A DNA stretch of 64,000 nt from Desmodus rotundus (Eukaryota; Chordata; Mammalia; Chiroptera; Phyllostomidae), in the NCBI RefSeq assembly GCF_022682495.2, contig NC_071390.1, positions 146,668,583-146,732,582 on the forward strand. Reading direction: 5' to 3'. Shown in pieces: positions 20,186 to 32,477 of the stretch (positions within the stretch are counted from its first letter, which is position 1; each line of letters begins with the position of its first letter). Under the pieces are notes generated by a model that saw nothing but the letters and a program-made list of their open reading frames with translations, made no database searches and was not told the origin of the DNA. The position numbers and the translations under genes are program-made.

Positions 20186-23100
20186 ATGAGGGCTACTATT
20201 TTACAGGAACTCGAGAACATAAATGTTTTTTTGACCATGACTCTCCCTTTTTCTCTCTCTATTTTAGAACATGACAAAATGAAAACTCAGAGATGCAGGA
20301 GACTGTAAGTAGGCTAGTGTCTTCACCTGGTTTCTCAGCAGATATGGAGACATACTCAAGGCTCAGGTGTACATGTTTTACTGGGGAGTGTGATCCAGGA
20401 ACAGAAACGAAGGACAGGGATGTAAAGCAGGAAGGAGGAAGAGTGAATTACAAAGATGTGTTGCCAAGCTGGGTGCAGATTCTGTGCCTAATCCCATGTG
20501 TCTGGGGACCATCCACCTAGGGGAAGAAAGCAGGGACATGTTTATTCACCTGTTCCATTCCCCCCATGTCAAAGGTTTGCCCAATAGGACATTAAATATT
20601 ATCTCTCCAAATCCTAGTTTGCACATGTGCAAATGCCACGCTGGTTTCCCCACATGTCACCCACCATGCCAGAGCTGGCAGTGGGGATTGTAGTCCAGGT
20701 GCTGTGAGGCTGCAGCTGCTGGTCAGATACTATACAGAACCAGCACCAACAGCAGTGGTTGCAAAAAAGAGGATGAGGAGTGGGGCCCAAGAGGCATCTT
20801 GACCAATGCAAGGTGTCTCATATAAGTAATGACCCCAGGAAACCTCTTTTCTTGGAAACACTACTATGTTATTTATGGAAATCTAGTTTGCGGGTTCCCT
20901 CCAAGTCTGTTGGTAACATCTGTGGTTTACTATAAAGCAATACCTGTGACAGACACAGATGGCTTTTGTTTATCACGGGCCACTCATTGCAATAGACTTT
21001 GTCCAACAAGATGGGGGTCTTTGTGTTTTTCCTCTGTCAGAGGGCCAGAGTGTGGCTGAGGTTTGGCTTTAGCTAAGGAAAACCAGTTATTCAATCACTG
21101 TGAGGGCTGACAGAGAATTACAGTGAACTAAAGACTAAGTGAAGCATGAACTGGCATGCTTTGGGAATGGCAGATTCCTATATGTCTCTTTTAGACTCTT
21201 GTGGGAAAACCTGGCTCTAAGAAACAAATCCTTCTGTTGAATCACTTTAGAGAAATGGACCTAGAGAAACAAGAAGTAAATAAACCTTTCTCAATATTTT
21301 TCACCCATTTGACCTGCAACTGAGTCACACAGTTCAAACAAAGCTAAAATTAAAATAAACATTTGAGGACAGAAAGGGAGATGTCAGACAAGGACAGAAT
21401 GAGTTAGTGCCTTATAGCTCATATTTGGAAACCATCTGATATTGCTACTTCTTTCTTCGCTTCCATTCAGCACTATTGAGACAAGGGCAGAAATGGATGC
21501 CTATTCCTAACTAAACAACTTGGAGGGTCTGCCCTGGAGCCTGCAGTGAAATTTTCTGTATGTCTGAGAAGGCTTGTCCTCATCCTTTGCAGGGGGCAGT
21601 TACTGAGCTGTTTTTGTGATGAGTTTTAGGCTCTGTGTGTCTACACCCAGAAGGCTGACATCTCATAAATGCACATGGTTTTTGTTCAAATAAATACATA
21701 GTTGACACATACTTGGCTAGAAGTTATAATGATAAATTTAACCCTGCTGTCTGAACTGTCATCTTTATTTGGGTTAAGTTTGCTAAATGTCCATTGGAAT
21801 TTTGTACTATAAGAACCTGCAGTGTGGCTCTAAAATCAGCCGTGTTCGTTAACATATATAGGTAAATCCACTTGTCTGTAGAGGCTCACATGTTATGAAC
21901 TGATTAAAGAGCTGTCTTTCATTATAATTGTTTACCCCCAAGTCTGATAACAACATCCTATTTTTTCAATTTCTGCAACTACTTTCCTGACTAGAAAACA
22001 TGGAATGCCCCAGAATGCTTCATATCTTTGGAAGATTCTTATTTTGCCTTCAAAAGAAAGTTGTATGTTTGGGAAAATAACATGAAATGATGTGAATGGT
22101 AGAGATTCAAGGAATTACTCTTCAAAAAAATTCTATAGACATATTTCAGGAAAGCCAAAGGTTTCACATTGTCATGAAGAGGCTGCAGGAGAGATGTCAT
22201 TGTTTTGTTTTGTTTGTAACTTTAATAAGCTATTATTTTAAAATCGTATGATATTTATGCACATGAAAAACTTTTTCAGGGCTGTGGAATCTAATAAAAA
22301 AATTTACAGTAACCAAGAGATTCTTTAATGAAGAAAAAAGGAGATGAATTTTGGTAAGAAAGTATTGTATTCTTTTCACTCCTCAGCCTAACAGTCTCTA
22401 TTTCCCAGCATAGTGACAGCTATGGGGACAGTGGCTATTGTTCCTGGTGTGACTTGGATGTGCCAGGGATCTAGTGCAGACCTTGTTCTTAAAAATCTTA
22501 TGATTGCGTGTTTTGACCTGTCTGGTAGTTCTCTGATGTACTGGCCAGAAGCTGAACTTTCCTTTGCCAAACATGGGTTGGAGTGATTTTCTGGGCAGCA
22601 GCATAATTTGTTGAAAAATTCAACTCTGGCTACATGCAACAATGTGAATGAACTTCACAAGCAATGTTTAGTTAAACAAAAAGGTTTAAAAGACATGCAC
22701 TACCTAAAGCCATCTGAAGTAAGGGATAGTAAATGGAGAAAGCATCAGACAGACTGAAAAGCCTGGAAAACAGGGGACTGAGGAGGAAGTTTCTTGAGAG
22801 AATAAGGATTTGGAAGGGATGTCACATATAACTGAGAAAGACAGAGTGAAACATGTATGCATAGGGCTGGGTGCATTCTCAGAACTGACCTGAGAGGGCC
22901 CTTTGCTTGCACCTTGGTGGATCTGTGTGCTCCGTGCAAGCAGGAGGTAAGGCTAAGGCAAAGTTGTAGGTAGCCAGGCTTGGTGTTGAAGGAATTCCCC
23001 ACCCACCTCAGAGCCAGGATAGAAAGACCAGAGAAATATGCTTTGCCTTTTGAGGCCCAAATATTTAAGAAAATCTCTGTCATGTCACTGGTTGTCCAAT

Positions 23101-23239
23101 GAGATAATTGGATAACAAGATAATTGGAACAGAGACTTTAGTGACAACACATGACATGGAATACAGGTTTTACAAAAATAGTTTGGAAAAGTCACCAAAC
23201 AATTGGATGACCACAGCGCTCAGCAATCAATAATAGCAA

Positions 23240-24868
23240 ATCCAGGGAAGAGAAAGGTCTAATTTCAAGAGTTATTACATTCCACTATTCAAAATATCTA
23301 GTTTTCAAAAAATGACAAGGCATACAAAGACACTGGAGCATATGGCTTATTCACAGGAAAAAAAATGGACAAAAATTTTTGCTAAGGAAGTCCAAATATT
23401 GGACTTACTAGACAAAGACTCTAACTAAACTGTTTCTAATAGATGAAAGAGATAAAGAAAATCAGGAGAAAATGTATGAACAAATTAAGACCATCAATAA
23501 AGGATGGAAATTGTAAAATAGAACCTAATAGAAATCCTGGAGCTGAAAAGTAAAATAGCTGAAATGAAAAATTTGCTAGATGGATTCAGTAGGAGGTTTG
23601 AATGGGCAGAAAAATAATGAGAGAATTTGAAAATAAGACAATTGAAATTGTCTAGTCAAAAAAGAAGGAAAAAGAATAAAGAAAAAAAAAGAGGTCAACC
23701 AACATCTGGGACACCATCAAGTATACCAACATACACATTATGGTAGTCCCAATAGGAGAAAAGAGAGAGAAAGAGGCAAGATGTTATTTGAAGAAATAAA
23801 GGCCAAAAAACTTCACACATTTAATGAAAGAAATGAACCTACACATCCGAGAAGCCTAATGGCCTCCAAACAGGATAAGCTTAAAGAAATCCACATCAAG
23901 ATTGTGATACCCACACTGTCAACTCCAAAGTCAAAGAAAGAATCTTGAAAGCAAGAGAGAAACAATTCATATACAGGGGATTCTCTCTAATATTAACACC
24001 TATCTTCTCATCAGAAATCACAAGGCCAGAAGGCAGTGGGATGACATATGTAAAAATCTGAAAGAAAAAGCATGTGAACCAAGAATTCTATTATGCAACA
24101 AAACTGTTCTTGAAAATGAAAACAAAATCAATATATCCCTAGATAAAAGTTGAGAGACTTTATTGCTACCAGGGCTGGCCTATAAGAAATGTGACTTGAA
24201 GCCATTTAAATAAACTAAGAACTATGGTAGCTAAATATATAGGTAAATATAAAGTGCAGTATTATTGCAGTTTTGTTTTGTATATCCTATACTTCCTTAG
24301 TATTATTATTATTTTTAATTATTTTATTGTTGTTCAATTACAGTTGTCTGCATTTACCCCCCTACCGCTCCCTTCTTCCTTTATTATTAAAAGACAAATC
24401 AATAAAACAACACTTATAAATTGATATCAATGAACACACAATGTATAAATATGTAGTTTGTGGCAATAACAACATAAGAAAGAAGAACTAAGCTGTATAA
24501 GAGCAGAATTTTGGTATGCTATTGAAGATAAATGATATAGATTCAAACTAGATTGTTATAAATTTAGGATGACAAATGTAGTAGCAACTAAGAAAACAAC
24601 TAAGAAATATTATGTAGAAAAGGAAAGGAGGAGGCAATCAAAAAGGTGCACTAAAAAATTGATCAAATGCAAAAGAAGGCAATATTAGAGGAATCACAAA
24701 ACAAAAAATATATAAGACACACAGAAAACAAAAGTATGGTAGAAGGCCTTCCTTATTAGTAATCACCTTAAATATTAATGAATTAAACTCACCAATTAAA
24801 AGATAGACTGACAGAATGAATAAGAAAGCATAATCTAAGTATATGCTGTCTACAAGAGACTCATTTTA
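23240..24868 (+). mobile_element. Old L1, 5' part (ORF1 relic and start of ORF2 region)
   Basis: About 23400-24160 reads as a decayed mammalian L1 ORF1: 'aatcctggagctgaaaag', then 'gggacaccatcaag', 'tcttgaaagcaagagagaa' and 'cagaaggcagtgggatgac' blocks in the right order. From about 24740 the endonuclease-region wording of ORF2 begins ('tatgctgtctacaagagactca'). It is cut at 24868 by nested insertions and resumes at 27129. Stops and indels are frequent, so nothing is translatable. Confidence 0.8.
24313..24378 (-). mobile_element. Short HAL1/L1-like 3' end
   Basis: The 'tattgttgttcaattacagttgtct' block is the same 3' terminal sequence seen at 25178, 36041 and 52779, in the same orientation. 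It lies inside the old L1, possibly bracketed by a short 'tattatta' duplication. Confidence 0.55.
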
Positions 24869-25169
24869 TTTATTTAAAAGATGTTTTTAACTTTTTATTT
24901 TTTTCAATTACATTTTCCAGTCAATATTATTTTATGTTAATTTCAGGTATACAGCATAGTAGTTGGACAATCACATACTTTACAAATTGTTCTCCCTGAT
25001 ATTTCCAGTATTCATGTGGCATTATACATAGTCACTACAATATTATTGACTATATTTCCTATGCTGTACTTGATATCCCATGACTATTTTGTAGCTACCA
25101 AACTGTGCTTCTCAATCCCTTTACCCTTTTCACCCAGTCCCCCAAACCCCCTCCCTTGTGGCAACCATC
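24869..25169 (-). mobile_element. L1 3' end inserted into the old L1
   Basis: Read on the minus strand this is an L1 3' UTR ('gatggttgccac', 'gtacagcataggaaa', 'gtatgtgattgtcc' and 'ctgtatacctgaaa' blocks) ending in an A-rich tail at about 24890. The bases gagactc recur at 24856 and 27118, marking the point where the old L1 was opened. Confidence 0.8.
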
Positions 25170-25177
25170 ACTCTTTA

Positions 25178-27120
25178 TTTATTTAAAAATATATTTTATT
25201 GATTATGCTGTTACAGTTGCCCCATTTTTTCTCCCCTTTATTCCCCTCTGACCTGCATCATCCCTCCCACCATTATTCCACCCCCCGTTAGTTCATGTCC
25301 ATGGGTCATACAAATAAGTTCTTTGGCTTCTCCATTTCCTATACTATTCTTCAACTCCCCCTGCCTATTTTGTACCTACCATTTATGCTTCTTACTCCCT
25401 GTGCATTTCCCCCCATCCTCTCTCCACCCCCTCCCTGCTGATAATCCTCCAACTGATCTCCATTTCTGTGATTCTGTTCCTGTTCTAGTTGTGTGCTTAG
25501 TTTGTTTTTGTTTTTGCTTTTTTTAGGTTCAGTTGTTGATAGTTGTGAGTTTGTTGTCATTTATTGTTCATATTTTTGATCATCTTCTTTTTCTTAGATA
25601 AGTCCCTCTAACATTTCATATAATAAGGTCATGGTGATGATGAACTCCTTTAGCTTGACCTTATCTGGGAAGCACTTTATCTGCCCTTCCATTCTAAATG
25701 ATAGCTCTGCTGGATAGAATCATCTTGGATGTAGGTCCTTGACTGTCACGACTTTGAATACTTCTTTCTAGCCTCTCTTGCCTGCAAAGTTTCTTTTGAG
25801 AAATAAGCTGAAAGTCTTATGGGAAGACCTTTGTAGGTAACTGTCTCCTTTTCTCTTGCTGCTTTTAAGATTGTCTCCTTATCTTTAATCTTGGGTAATG
25901 TAATTATGATGTGCCTTGGTGAATGCTTCCTTGGGTCCAACTTCTTTGGGACTCTTTGAGCATCCTGGACTTCCTGGAAGTCTATTTCCTTTGCCAGATT
26001 AGGGAAGTTCTCCTTCATTATTTGTTTAAATAAGTTTTCAATTTCTTGCTCTTCCTCTTTTCTTTCTGGCACCCCTATCATTCAGACATTGGAATGTTTA
26101 AAGTTGTCCCAGCTGTTCCCAAACTTCTCCTCATTTTTTTGAAATCTTGTTTCTTCATTCTGTTCCAGTTGAATGTTTATTTCTTCCTTTTTTTTCCCAA
26201 ATCATTTATGTGAGTCCCGGTTTCCTTCCCTTCAATGTTGGTTTCCTGTGTATTTTTCTTTATTTCACTTTACATAGCCTTCACTTCTTCCTCTATTTTG
26301 CGACCATACTCAACCATATCTTGAGCATCCTGATTACTAGCGTTTTTGAATTCTGCATCTGATAGGTTGGCTATCTCTTCATCGCTTAGTTGTATTTTGG
26401 AGCTTTGATCTGTTCTTTCATTGGGGTCATATTTTTTTGTCTTAGCATACCTGTTACGTTGTAAGGGGAGGAGACTTAGGTATTTGCTAGGGCAGGACAA
26501 CCCAGGTTGCTGTAGTGTGGTGCTGTACGTGAGGGAGGGGTCCAAGAGGAAACAGTGCTGCTTGCTTGGCTCTTGGCCTGCTTTCAGTCACTTCCCCCGC
26601 TACCCATAAGCAAATTGGGCCCTTTTGGTGCTGATTCCTGGGTGGGCGGGTTTTTGTATGTTCTAGGACCCTATGGGTCTCTCCAATGAACTCTCCTGTG
26701 AGGCTGGGAGTTTCTCCCACCACTGCAACACCCCCAGGTTTTTATAGCCAGAGATTTTGAGGCTTTATTTTCCCACACTGGAACCCTGGGTTGTGTGGTC
26801 TGTCTCACTCCCCAGTTGTTCCTCCTGGTTTATCCACGTGGAAATGTGGGACTACCCAGTCTGCCAGCTGCCAACTTGCCCACCCAGTCCTTCAGCCCCA
26901 CTTTGCTGAGTGTCCTCTTTGCCCTGGCTGCCTGTTTCCGCCCATCCTACCAGTCTTGATGAATGTTTCTTCGTTAACTCCTTGGTTGTTGGACTTCCAT
27001 ACAGTTTGATTTTCTGGCAGTTCTTATTACTTTTTGTTTTGAAATTTGTTGTTGTCCTTCTTTTGGTTGTATGGGGAGGAAAGTGTATTTACCTATGCCT
27101 CCATCCTGGCCAGAAGTGAG
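25178..27120 (-). mobile_element. Half-L1 (HAL1-like) element, near full length
   Basis: On the minus strand it begins with an L1-type 5' UTR (ggccaggatggaggcat, about 27095-27112), has an ORF1 relic, then a pyrimidine-poor 3' UTR and an A-rich tail at about 25178-25200. No ORF2 endonuclease or reverse transcriptase sequence is present. That is the layout of HAL1 elements, which depend on L1 enzymes. The 8 bases actcttta at 25170-25177 and 27121-27128 are a likely target duplication. An alternative is an L1 with ORF2 deleted after insertion; the intact 3' end argues against simple truncation. Confidence 0.75.
25560..26545 (-). pseudogene. ORF1 protein relic of the half-L1
   Basis: ORF1p is the RNA-binding chaperone of L1-type elements. 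The N-terminal part (26270-26545) has the acidic ISNLSD-like block (here IANLSDAEFKN) that precedes the coiled coil. The C-terminal part (25746-26081) opens with GVPERKEEEQEIENLF, continues with the RNA-recognition-like fold (RHIIITLPKIKDKETILKAA) and ends with the RLSAYFSKETLQAR block. The two open parts are in different frames, and further C-terminal wording follows after a stop near 25746, so the gene is broken at least twice. Confidence 0.85.
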
Positions 27121-27882
27121 ACTCTTTAGATCTAAAATCACAGACTGGTTGAAAGTAAAAGGCTAGAAAAAAGAAATTCCATGTAAATATTAACCAAAAA
27201 GAACAGGGGGAGCTATATTAGTACCAAACAAAAATACCAATATTTAACTAAAAATTTGTTTTAAGAGATAAATAAGCCATTATGTACTGCTACAAGTTTC
27301 AATTCAGCAATTATAAACATATAAGCACAAAACAACAAAACTCCCAAATATATGAAGCAAACCTTGGCAAAATCTATGGGAGAACAGATAGTTTTACAAC
27401 AATAGTCAGGAATGTCGATGCTTAGATATTTTAATGAATAGAATATGTAGGCAGAAAATCAATAAGTAAATAGAAGATTTCAACAACACTATACCCACCT
27501 AACCCTAACAACATGTACAGAACACTATATCCAACAACAGCAAATGCACGTTCTTCTCAAAAGGAACATTCTCCAGGATAGACCATGGTAAGCCACAAAT
27601 AAGTTTAAAAAAGATTGAAATCTTAAAAAGTATCTTTGGTGACCACAGTGGAATAAAGCCAGGAATTAATAACAGAAGGAACATTAGAAAATGCACAAAT
27701 ATGTGGAAATTAACAACACACTCTTAAGAAACCCATGAGCCAAATAAATCACAAGGAAAATAAAATACTTTCAAATCAATGAAAACAAAAATACAACACA
27801 TGAAAACTTTTGAGATGCTGCAAAAGCAGAGCAGAAGGAAATTTATAACTGTAAACATCTACATTAAGAAAGAAGAAAATCT

Positions 27883-28138
27883 GCCTTGACTGGTGTGGCT
27901 CAGTTGGTTGGGTGTTGTTCCACAAAGCAAAAAGTTGCCAGTTTAATTCCTTATCAGGGCACATGCCTACGTTGCAGGTTTGGTCGCCAGATGGGGTGCG
28001 TACAAGAGGCAACTGATGAATGTTTCTCTCTCACATGAATGCTTCTCTCCTTCTACTTCTCCCTCCCTTCTCCTCTCTCTAAAATAAATAAATAAAGAAA
28101 GAAATAAACAAAAAACCAAATATATTTTTTTAAAAGAG
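27883..28138 (+). mobile_element. VES-type tRNA-derived SINE
   Basis: Contains the 'gactggtgtggctcagttgg' opening, an 'agtttaattcc' B-box relic, the 'agggcacatgcctacg' body, a CT-rich stretch and an A-rich tail. The 12 bases agaagaaaatct at 27871-27882 and 28139-28150 form a perfect target duplication. It lies within the old L1. Confidence 0.9.
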
Positions 28139-28260
28139 AGAAGAAAATCTCAAACCAGTAACCTTACTGTACTTCAAAGAGCTAGAAGAAGAACAAACTA
28201 AATAAATAAGAATAAACAAGATAAATAAAATTGACAAACCTTTGGCAAGGCTAAGTAAAA

Positions 28261-28360
28261 AGCAAGTGATTGTCTAATCACTGGGGTATATACCTGAAAC
28301 TAATACAATAATGTATGTCAACTGTAATTGAAAAATAAAAATGATTTAAAAATGGAAAAA
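28261..28360 (+). mobile_element. Short L1 3' end
   Basis: About 100 bases of L1 3' UTR ('tgattgtctaatcactgg', 'aactgtaattgaaaaataaaaa') with an A-rich tail, inserted in the ORF2 region of the older L1. Confidence 0.65.
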
Positions 28361-29350
28361 AAGAAAAAAGCCAGAAGATGCAGATAACTAAAATAAGAAA
28401 TGAAAGAGGAACATTATTATTAACCTCACAGAAATAAAAAATGTAATATAAGAGAATGCTATAAACAACTGTATGCCAACAGATGAGAAAACCTAGATAA
28501 AATAGAAAAATACCTAGAAACACAAAATATACCAAAACTGACTCAAAAAGAGAAAATTCAAAATTTAAAAGAGTGAATCAGTAACCATAAATGCATTAAC
28601 CTCCCAACAAAGATAATTCTAGGATCAGATGGCTTCACTAATAAATTCTACCAAACATTTATAAGAGTTAATGCCATTTTTTCAAATTCTTCCAAAAATT
28701 TGAAAAGAAGGGTGCACTTCCTAACTCATTATATGTGGCTAGTATTATGCTGATACCAAATCCAAGCAAAAGCATCACAAGAAAACTAGAGACTAATATC
28801 CCTTATGAATGAATACAGATGTAAAAATGCTCAACAAAATACTAGCAAACCAAATTTAGCAGCATTAAAAAGGATTATTTACCATGACCAAGTTGGATTT
28901 ACCTAGGAATGAAAATTTATTTAACACAGAAAAATCAGTCAATGTAATACACATTAGTAGAATGAAGAAAAAACCACACGTGATAATTTTAATTGATTCA
29001 AAAAGCATTTCAAAATTCAACAATACCCTTCCAAGATAAAAACACTCAGAAACCTAGGTATAGGAGAAAGCTTTTTTTAACACAATAAAGAACATTTATG
29101 AAAAATCCACAGTTAACATCATATTCATAGTGAAAGACTAAAAGCTTTCCCTCTAAAATCAGAAACAAGAGAAGGATGCCTGTTTCCACCCCTCTAGTTT
29201 AAAATTGCACTGGAAGCTGTGACCCAAGAAATTAGGCAAGAAAAAGAAAGGCATCCACAACAGAAAGGAAGTGAAACTATCTTTATTTATAGATGACAAT
29301 ACAGAAAATCCTAAAGAATCCATGAAAAAACTACTAGAGCTTATAAATAT

Positions 29351-30333
29351 TTATATTTCAAAAACAAATCTCTTTTGTGGTATATGCTTTTCAAATATTT
29401 TCTCCCATTCTGTGGGTTATCTTTTCACTTCCTTCATAAAATTCTTTAATGCATAAAAGTTTTTAATTTTGAAGTCCAATTTACTTATTTTTTTCTTTTG
29501 TTACTTGTGCTTTTGATGTCAAATCTTAGAATCAATTACCAAATTAAAGTCAGGAAGATTTTCCTTTATATTTTCTGCTATGAGATTTACAGTTTTGAAT
29601 CTTATATTTAGATCAGTAATCCATTTTGAGTTAATTTTTATATATGGTATGAGTTAGAAGTCCAAATTAATTCTTTTGCATGTGGATACCCAGTTGTCTC
29701 AGCACCAGTTGGAGACCAAACAGATTGCTCTTTCCACTTTAAGTAGTCTTGGCACACTTGTAGAAAATCAATGGGGTATGTATTGTATGGGTTTGTTTCT
29801 GTACTCTCAATTCTATTTCATTGGTCTGCATGTCTGTCTTTATGCTGGTACCATACTGTTTAAAGTTCTATAGGTTTGTAGCAAGATTTGAAATAGGAAA
29901 ACTGTGTGTCCTCCAAATTTCTTTTTCTGTTTCAAGATTGTTTTAGCTATTCAGGGCCCTTTAAAATTCCATATGAATTTTAGAATTGGCTTCTCCATTT
30001 TTTAAAAGAAAAGGCAATTTGAATTTTGATAGGGATGGCAACAAATTACTAGATTGCTTTGGATAGTATCCATCTTAATAATATTAAGCCTTCCAACCAT
30101 GAATATAGGTGGCCTTTCCATTTATTTAAGTCTTCTTTAATTTTTTTAACAATGTTTTATACTTTTTCAGTGTTCAAATCTTTCTCCTCTTTGGATTCCT
30201 AAGCATTTTATTCTTTTGAATATTACTATAATAGAATTGCCTTCTCTCTCTTTTTTTGATTTTTCATTGCCAGTGTATAAAAACACAACTCATTTTTGTG
30301 TTGATCTTGTACCATGTGACATCTATGAATTTA
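29351..30333 (-). mobile_element. Antisense L1 fragment
   Basis: Reads as reverse-complement L1 ('ttttgtggtatatgcttttcaaat', 'agttggagaccaaacagattgc', 'gctattcagggccctttaaaattcc' blocks). It joins the plus-strand L1 at about 29350 in inverted orientation and is split from the piece at 30464 by a MITE. No coding capacity remains. Confidence 0.7.
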
Positions 30334-30463
30334 CAGGATAGGGCAAAAGTAGGTTTACAGTTGTTTATGTGGAAAATAATATAATAATTAATAAATAACA
30401 ATATAAGAATAAACTGTATTTTGCATACTCATGACTATAAACCTACTTCCCCCTCCCCCACTG
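30334..30463 (+). mobile_element. Mariner-type MITE, copy B
   Basis: 130 bases with inverted ends (caggatagggcaaaagtagg against cctacttccccctccccca) and the same AT-rich middle as copies A and C. It is inserted into the antisense L1. Confidence 0.75.
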
Positions 30464-31137
30464 GTAATGTACAGCTACCACCTCTGTTGGTTCCACAACC
30501 TTTTCATCATCCCAGAATCCATACCCATTAAGGAGTCACTCACTCTCCATTCATCTCTCCCTTTGATCTGTGGCCACCCCATTCTGCTTTCTGTTTCTAT
30601 GGACTTACTATTCTAGATAATTTCAATAAATGGAAACATAAGACATATAACCTTTTATGTTTTGCTTCTTTCACTTGGGATAATGCTTTTGAGGTTCAGC
30701 CATGCTATAACATGTATTAGCACTTCATTCCTTTTTGTGGCCGAATTATATTCCATTGTATTCATATATCAGTTTGTCTGTTCATTCATTGACAGGCATG
30801 TGGGTTTCTTCATCTTTGGCTATGGTGAATAATGCTTCTGTGAACATGCTTGTACAAGTATTTGTCTGAGTCCATGTTTTTAACTACTTTGGACATCCTC
30901 ACAAACACTTGTTATTTCTCATTTTTTAAATTATTGAGATCCTAGTGGGTATGAGGCGGTATCCCATGAGTTTGATTTGCATTTCCCTAATAATTAATGG
31001 TGTTGAAGAGCTTTTCATATGTGTGTTGGTCATTTGTATGTCTTCACTGGAAAAATGTCTATTCGAGTCCTCTGCTCACTTTTTAAATAGGTTGCTTGTC
31101 TTTTTTCATGTTGAGTTGTAAACAGTTTTTTCAAAAG
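30464..31137 (-). mobile_element. Antisense L1 3' region
   Basis: Reverse-complement wording of an old L1: 'ttgcttctttcacttgggataatg', 'ttcattcctttttgtggccgaattatattccattg' and 'ttgcatttccctaataattaatgg'. It continues the L1 cut by MITE copy B. Confidence 0.7.
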
Positions 31138-31264
31138 TTTGGGACAAAAGTAAGTTCCCAGTTGTGAGTATGCAAAACACAGAGTTTATTCTTATGTTAT
31201 TATTTATTAATTATTGCATTATTTTCCATTTGAACAACTGTAAACCTGATTTTGCCCCACCCTG
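31138..31264 (-). mobile_element. Mariner-type MITE, copy C (opposite orientation)
   Basis: Inverted ends ('gggacaaaagtaagtt' against 'aacctgattttgccccaccctg'). The internal sequence is the reverse complement of copy B, including 'gcaaaacacagagtttattct'. It lies about 675 bases from copy B. Confidence 0.75.
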
Positions 31265-31350
31265 TATTGTGAATACAGTTAATACCACTGAATTGTTCAT
31301 TTTAAAATAGTTAATTTTATGCTATTTGTATTTTATCTCAATAAAAATAT
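31265..31350 (+). mobile_element. LINE 3'-end-like sequence
   Basis: 'ctgaattgttcattttaaaatagttaattttatg' followed by 'atctcaataaaaata' resembles the 3' end of an old mammalian LINE. Confidence 0.4.
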
Positions 31351-31900
31351 ATACTATATATTAGTACACTTACCTAAAGTTCAAAAACATATTTTTTGGA
31401 GTCAGATGTTAGGGTAGTGGTTTTGAGAGAATGGAGAGAGTAGTGATTGGGAAGAGGTGTGAGGAGAGGTGCAGATGTGCTCAAATCAGAGTTAACTCTT
31501 CCTATAATCTTGTACTTGTCCATTAGGTCTTGGCTGTTAGATGACCCGAAGCCTGCTTGAGCCTTAACTTGAAACTGTTCAAAGCTAGGGGTGATGTAGT
31601 GCCTGCCCAGATGATGTCACACTGTGATAATGAGTAATATTTAGGAGGGATTAATCAATCATATTCTGTCACTAACTTAAAAGTGCTTTCAGAAGCCTAT
31701 GTTCCTATAGAAGGAACTTCTTTCTAGCCCCGTGTCTTCTCCTTACACACACACCCAGAGAGACTAATGGTGTACCTCCAGAATTAGGTGGCTCTCCCTT
31801 GCTCTGTAAGCTTATGAATTCATCTTCAATATTGACTCTGTTATGGTCTGGTTATTCTTTCAAACTAGCAATGTTCTGTTTCTTGACCTGGATGCTGCTT

Positions 31901-32477
31901 ATATGAGGGGGAACCACCCCCCCCCCGAATTTATTTATAAAAAATTGTGTATTTATTCTTACATGTTTAAATTTCAGTCACCTTCAAAGTACTCTCCATT
32001 TGATGCAATACACCTATCGAGATGTTTTTTCCACTGCTTAAAAACAGTTTTTGAACTCATCAATTTTGATGCCTTTTAGTGCTTCTGCTGTCTTTTGTTT
32101 CACCTCTTCCACATCGGCAAAACGTTTCCCTTTGAGGACTTTTTTCAGTTGGGGAAACAAAAAAAAGTTGCTTGGGGTAACACTGAGTGAATAGGGAGGG
32201 TGGGGCACAAGGGTCATGCTGGTTTTGGTGAAAAACTGCTGAACACCCCAGTGTGGTGTGGGCAGTTGTATTTGTAAATTGGCCATCATGAAATAGGCAA
32301 ACATGTTGAAAAAGTGTTCAGAAAAATTTCACTGAAGCCAAAGGCAGCCTCTCACAACAACACCAGCTGGTACACTGATACAGATGAGTTTCTAGAACAC
32401 TCATCAAGTGGGGGAAACCTTTACTATGAGGGGCCTACCCTCCAGAAGTTTATGTCATTTTGGGGGGTCCCCCACGT
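31901..32477 (-). mobile_element. Second mariner-family relic
   Basis: Inverted ends ('tatgagggggaaccaccc' on the left; 'ggggggtcccccacgtata' on the right) surround the C-terminal third of a mariner transposase read on the minus strand. The 577 bases are less than half of a complete element. A C-run has expanded at the left end. Confidence 0.7.
31982..32304 (-). pseudogene. Mariner transposase C-terminal remnant
   Basis: The transposase cuts and pastes the element with a DD34D triad. Residues of the HPPYS block and the FFLFPQLKKVLKGKRF block identify the C-terminal part of the catalytic domain. At the position of the third catalytic Asp, in the P-S-D motif of the family, this copy has Asn (PSN), so it would be inactive even if complete. 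The frame breaks at about 32038, and a CIASNGEYFEGD-type ending appears in another frame to about 31982. The DNA-binding domain and the first two Asp residues are not found. Confidence 0.8.

Larger units (their letters stand above)
17402..23240. other. Unassigned non-coding DNA
   Basis: I recognise no gene or clear repeat body. It contains a CA/TA microsatellite patch near 18815-18875 and a long pyrimidine-rich run at 20030-20185. Sequence from about 22650 to 23240 may be the degraded start of the L1 that follows. Short open frames show no family motifs. Confidence 0.5.
27129..29350 (+). mobile_element. Old L1, ORF2 part (interrupted)
   Basis: Sequence continues the L1 cut at 24868 ('gatctaaaatcacagactgg'), through the endonuclease-to-polymerase linker, into reverse transcriptase. 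Around 29160-29345 the polymerase blocks are visible, including a LFIDD motif at about 29281 where active L1s have FADD. A VES SINE (27883-28138) and a further L1 3' end (28261-28360) are inserted. Stops are numerous. It ends abruptly at about 29350 against an antisense L1. Confidence 0.8.
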
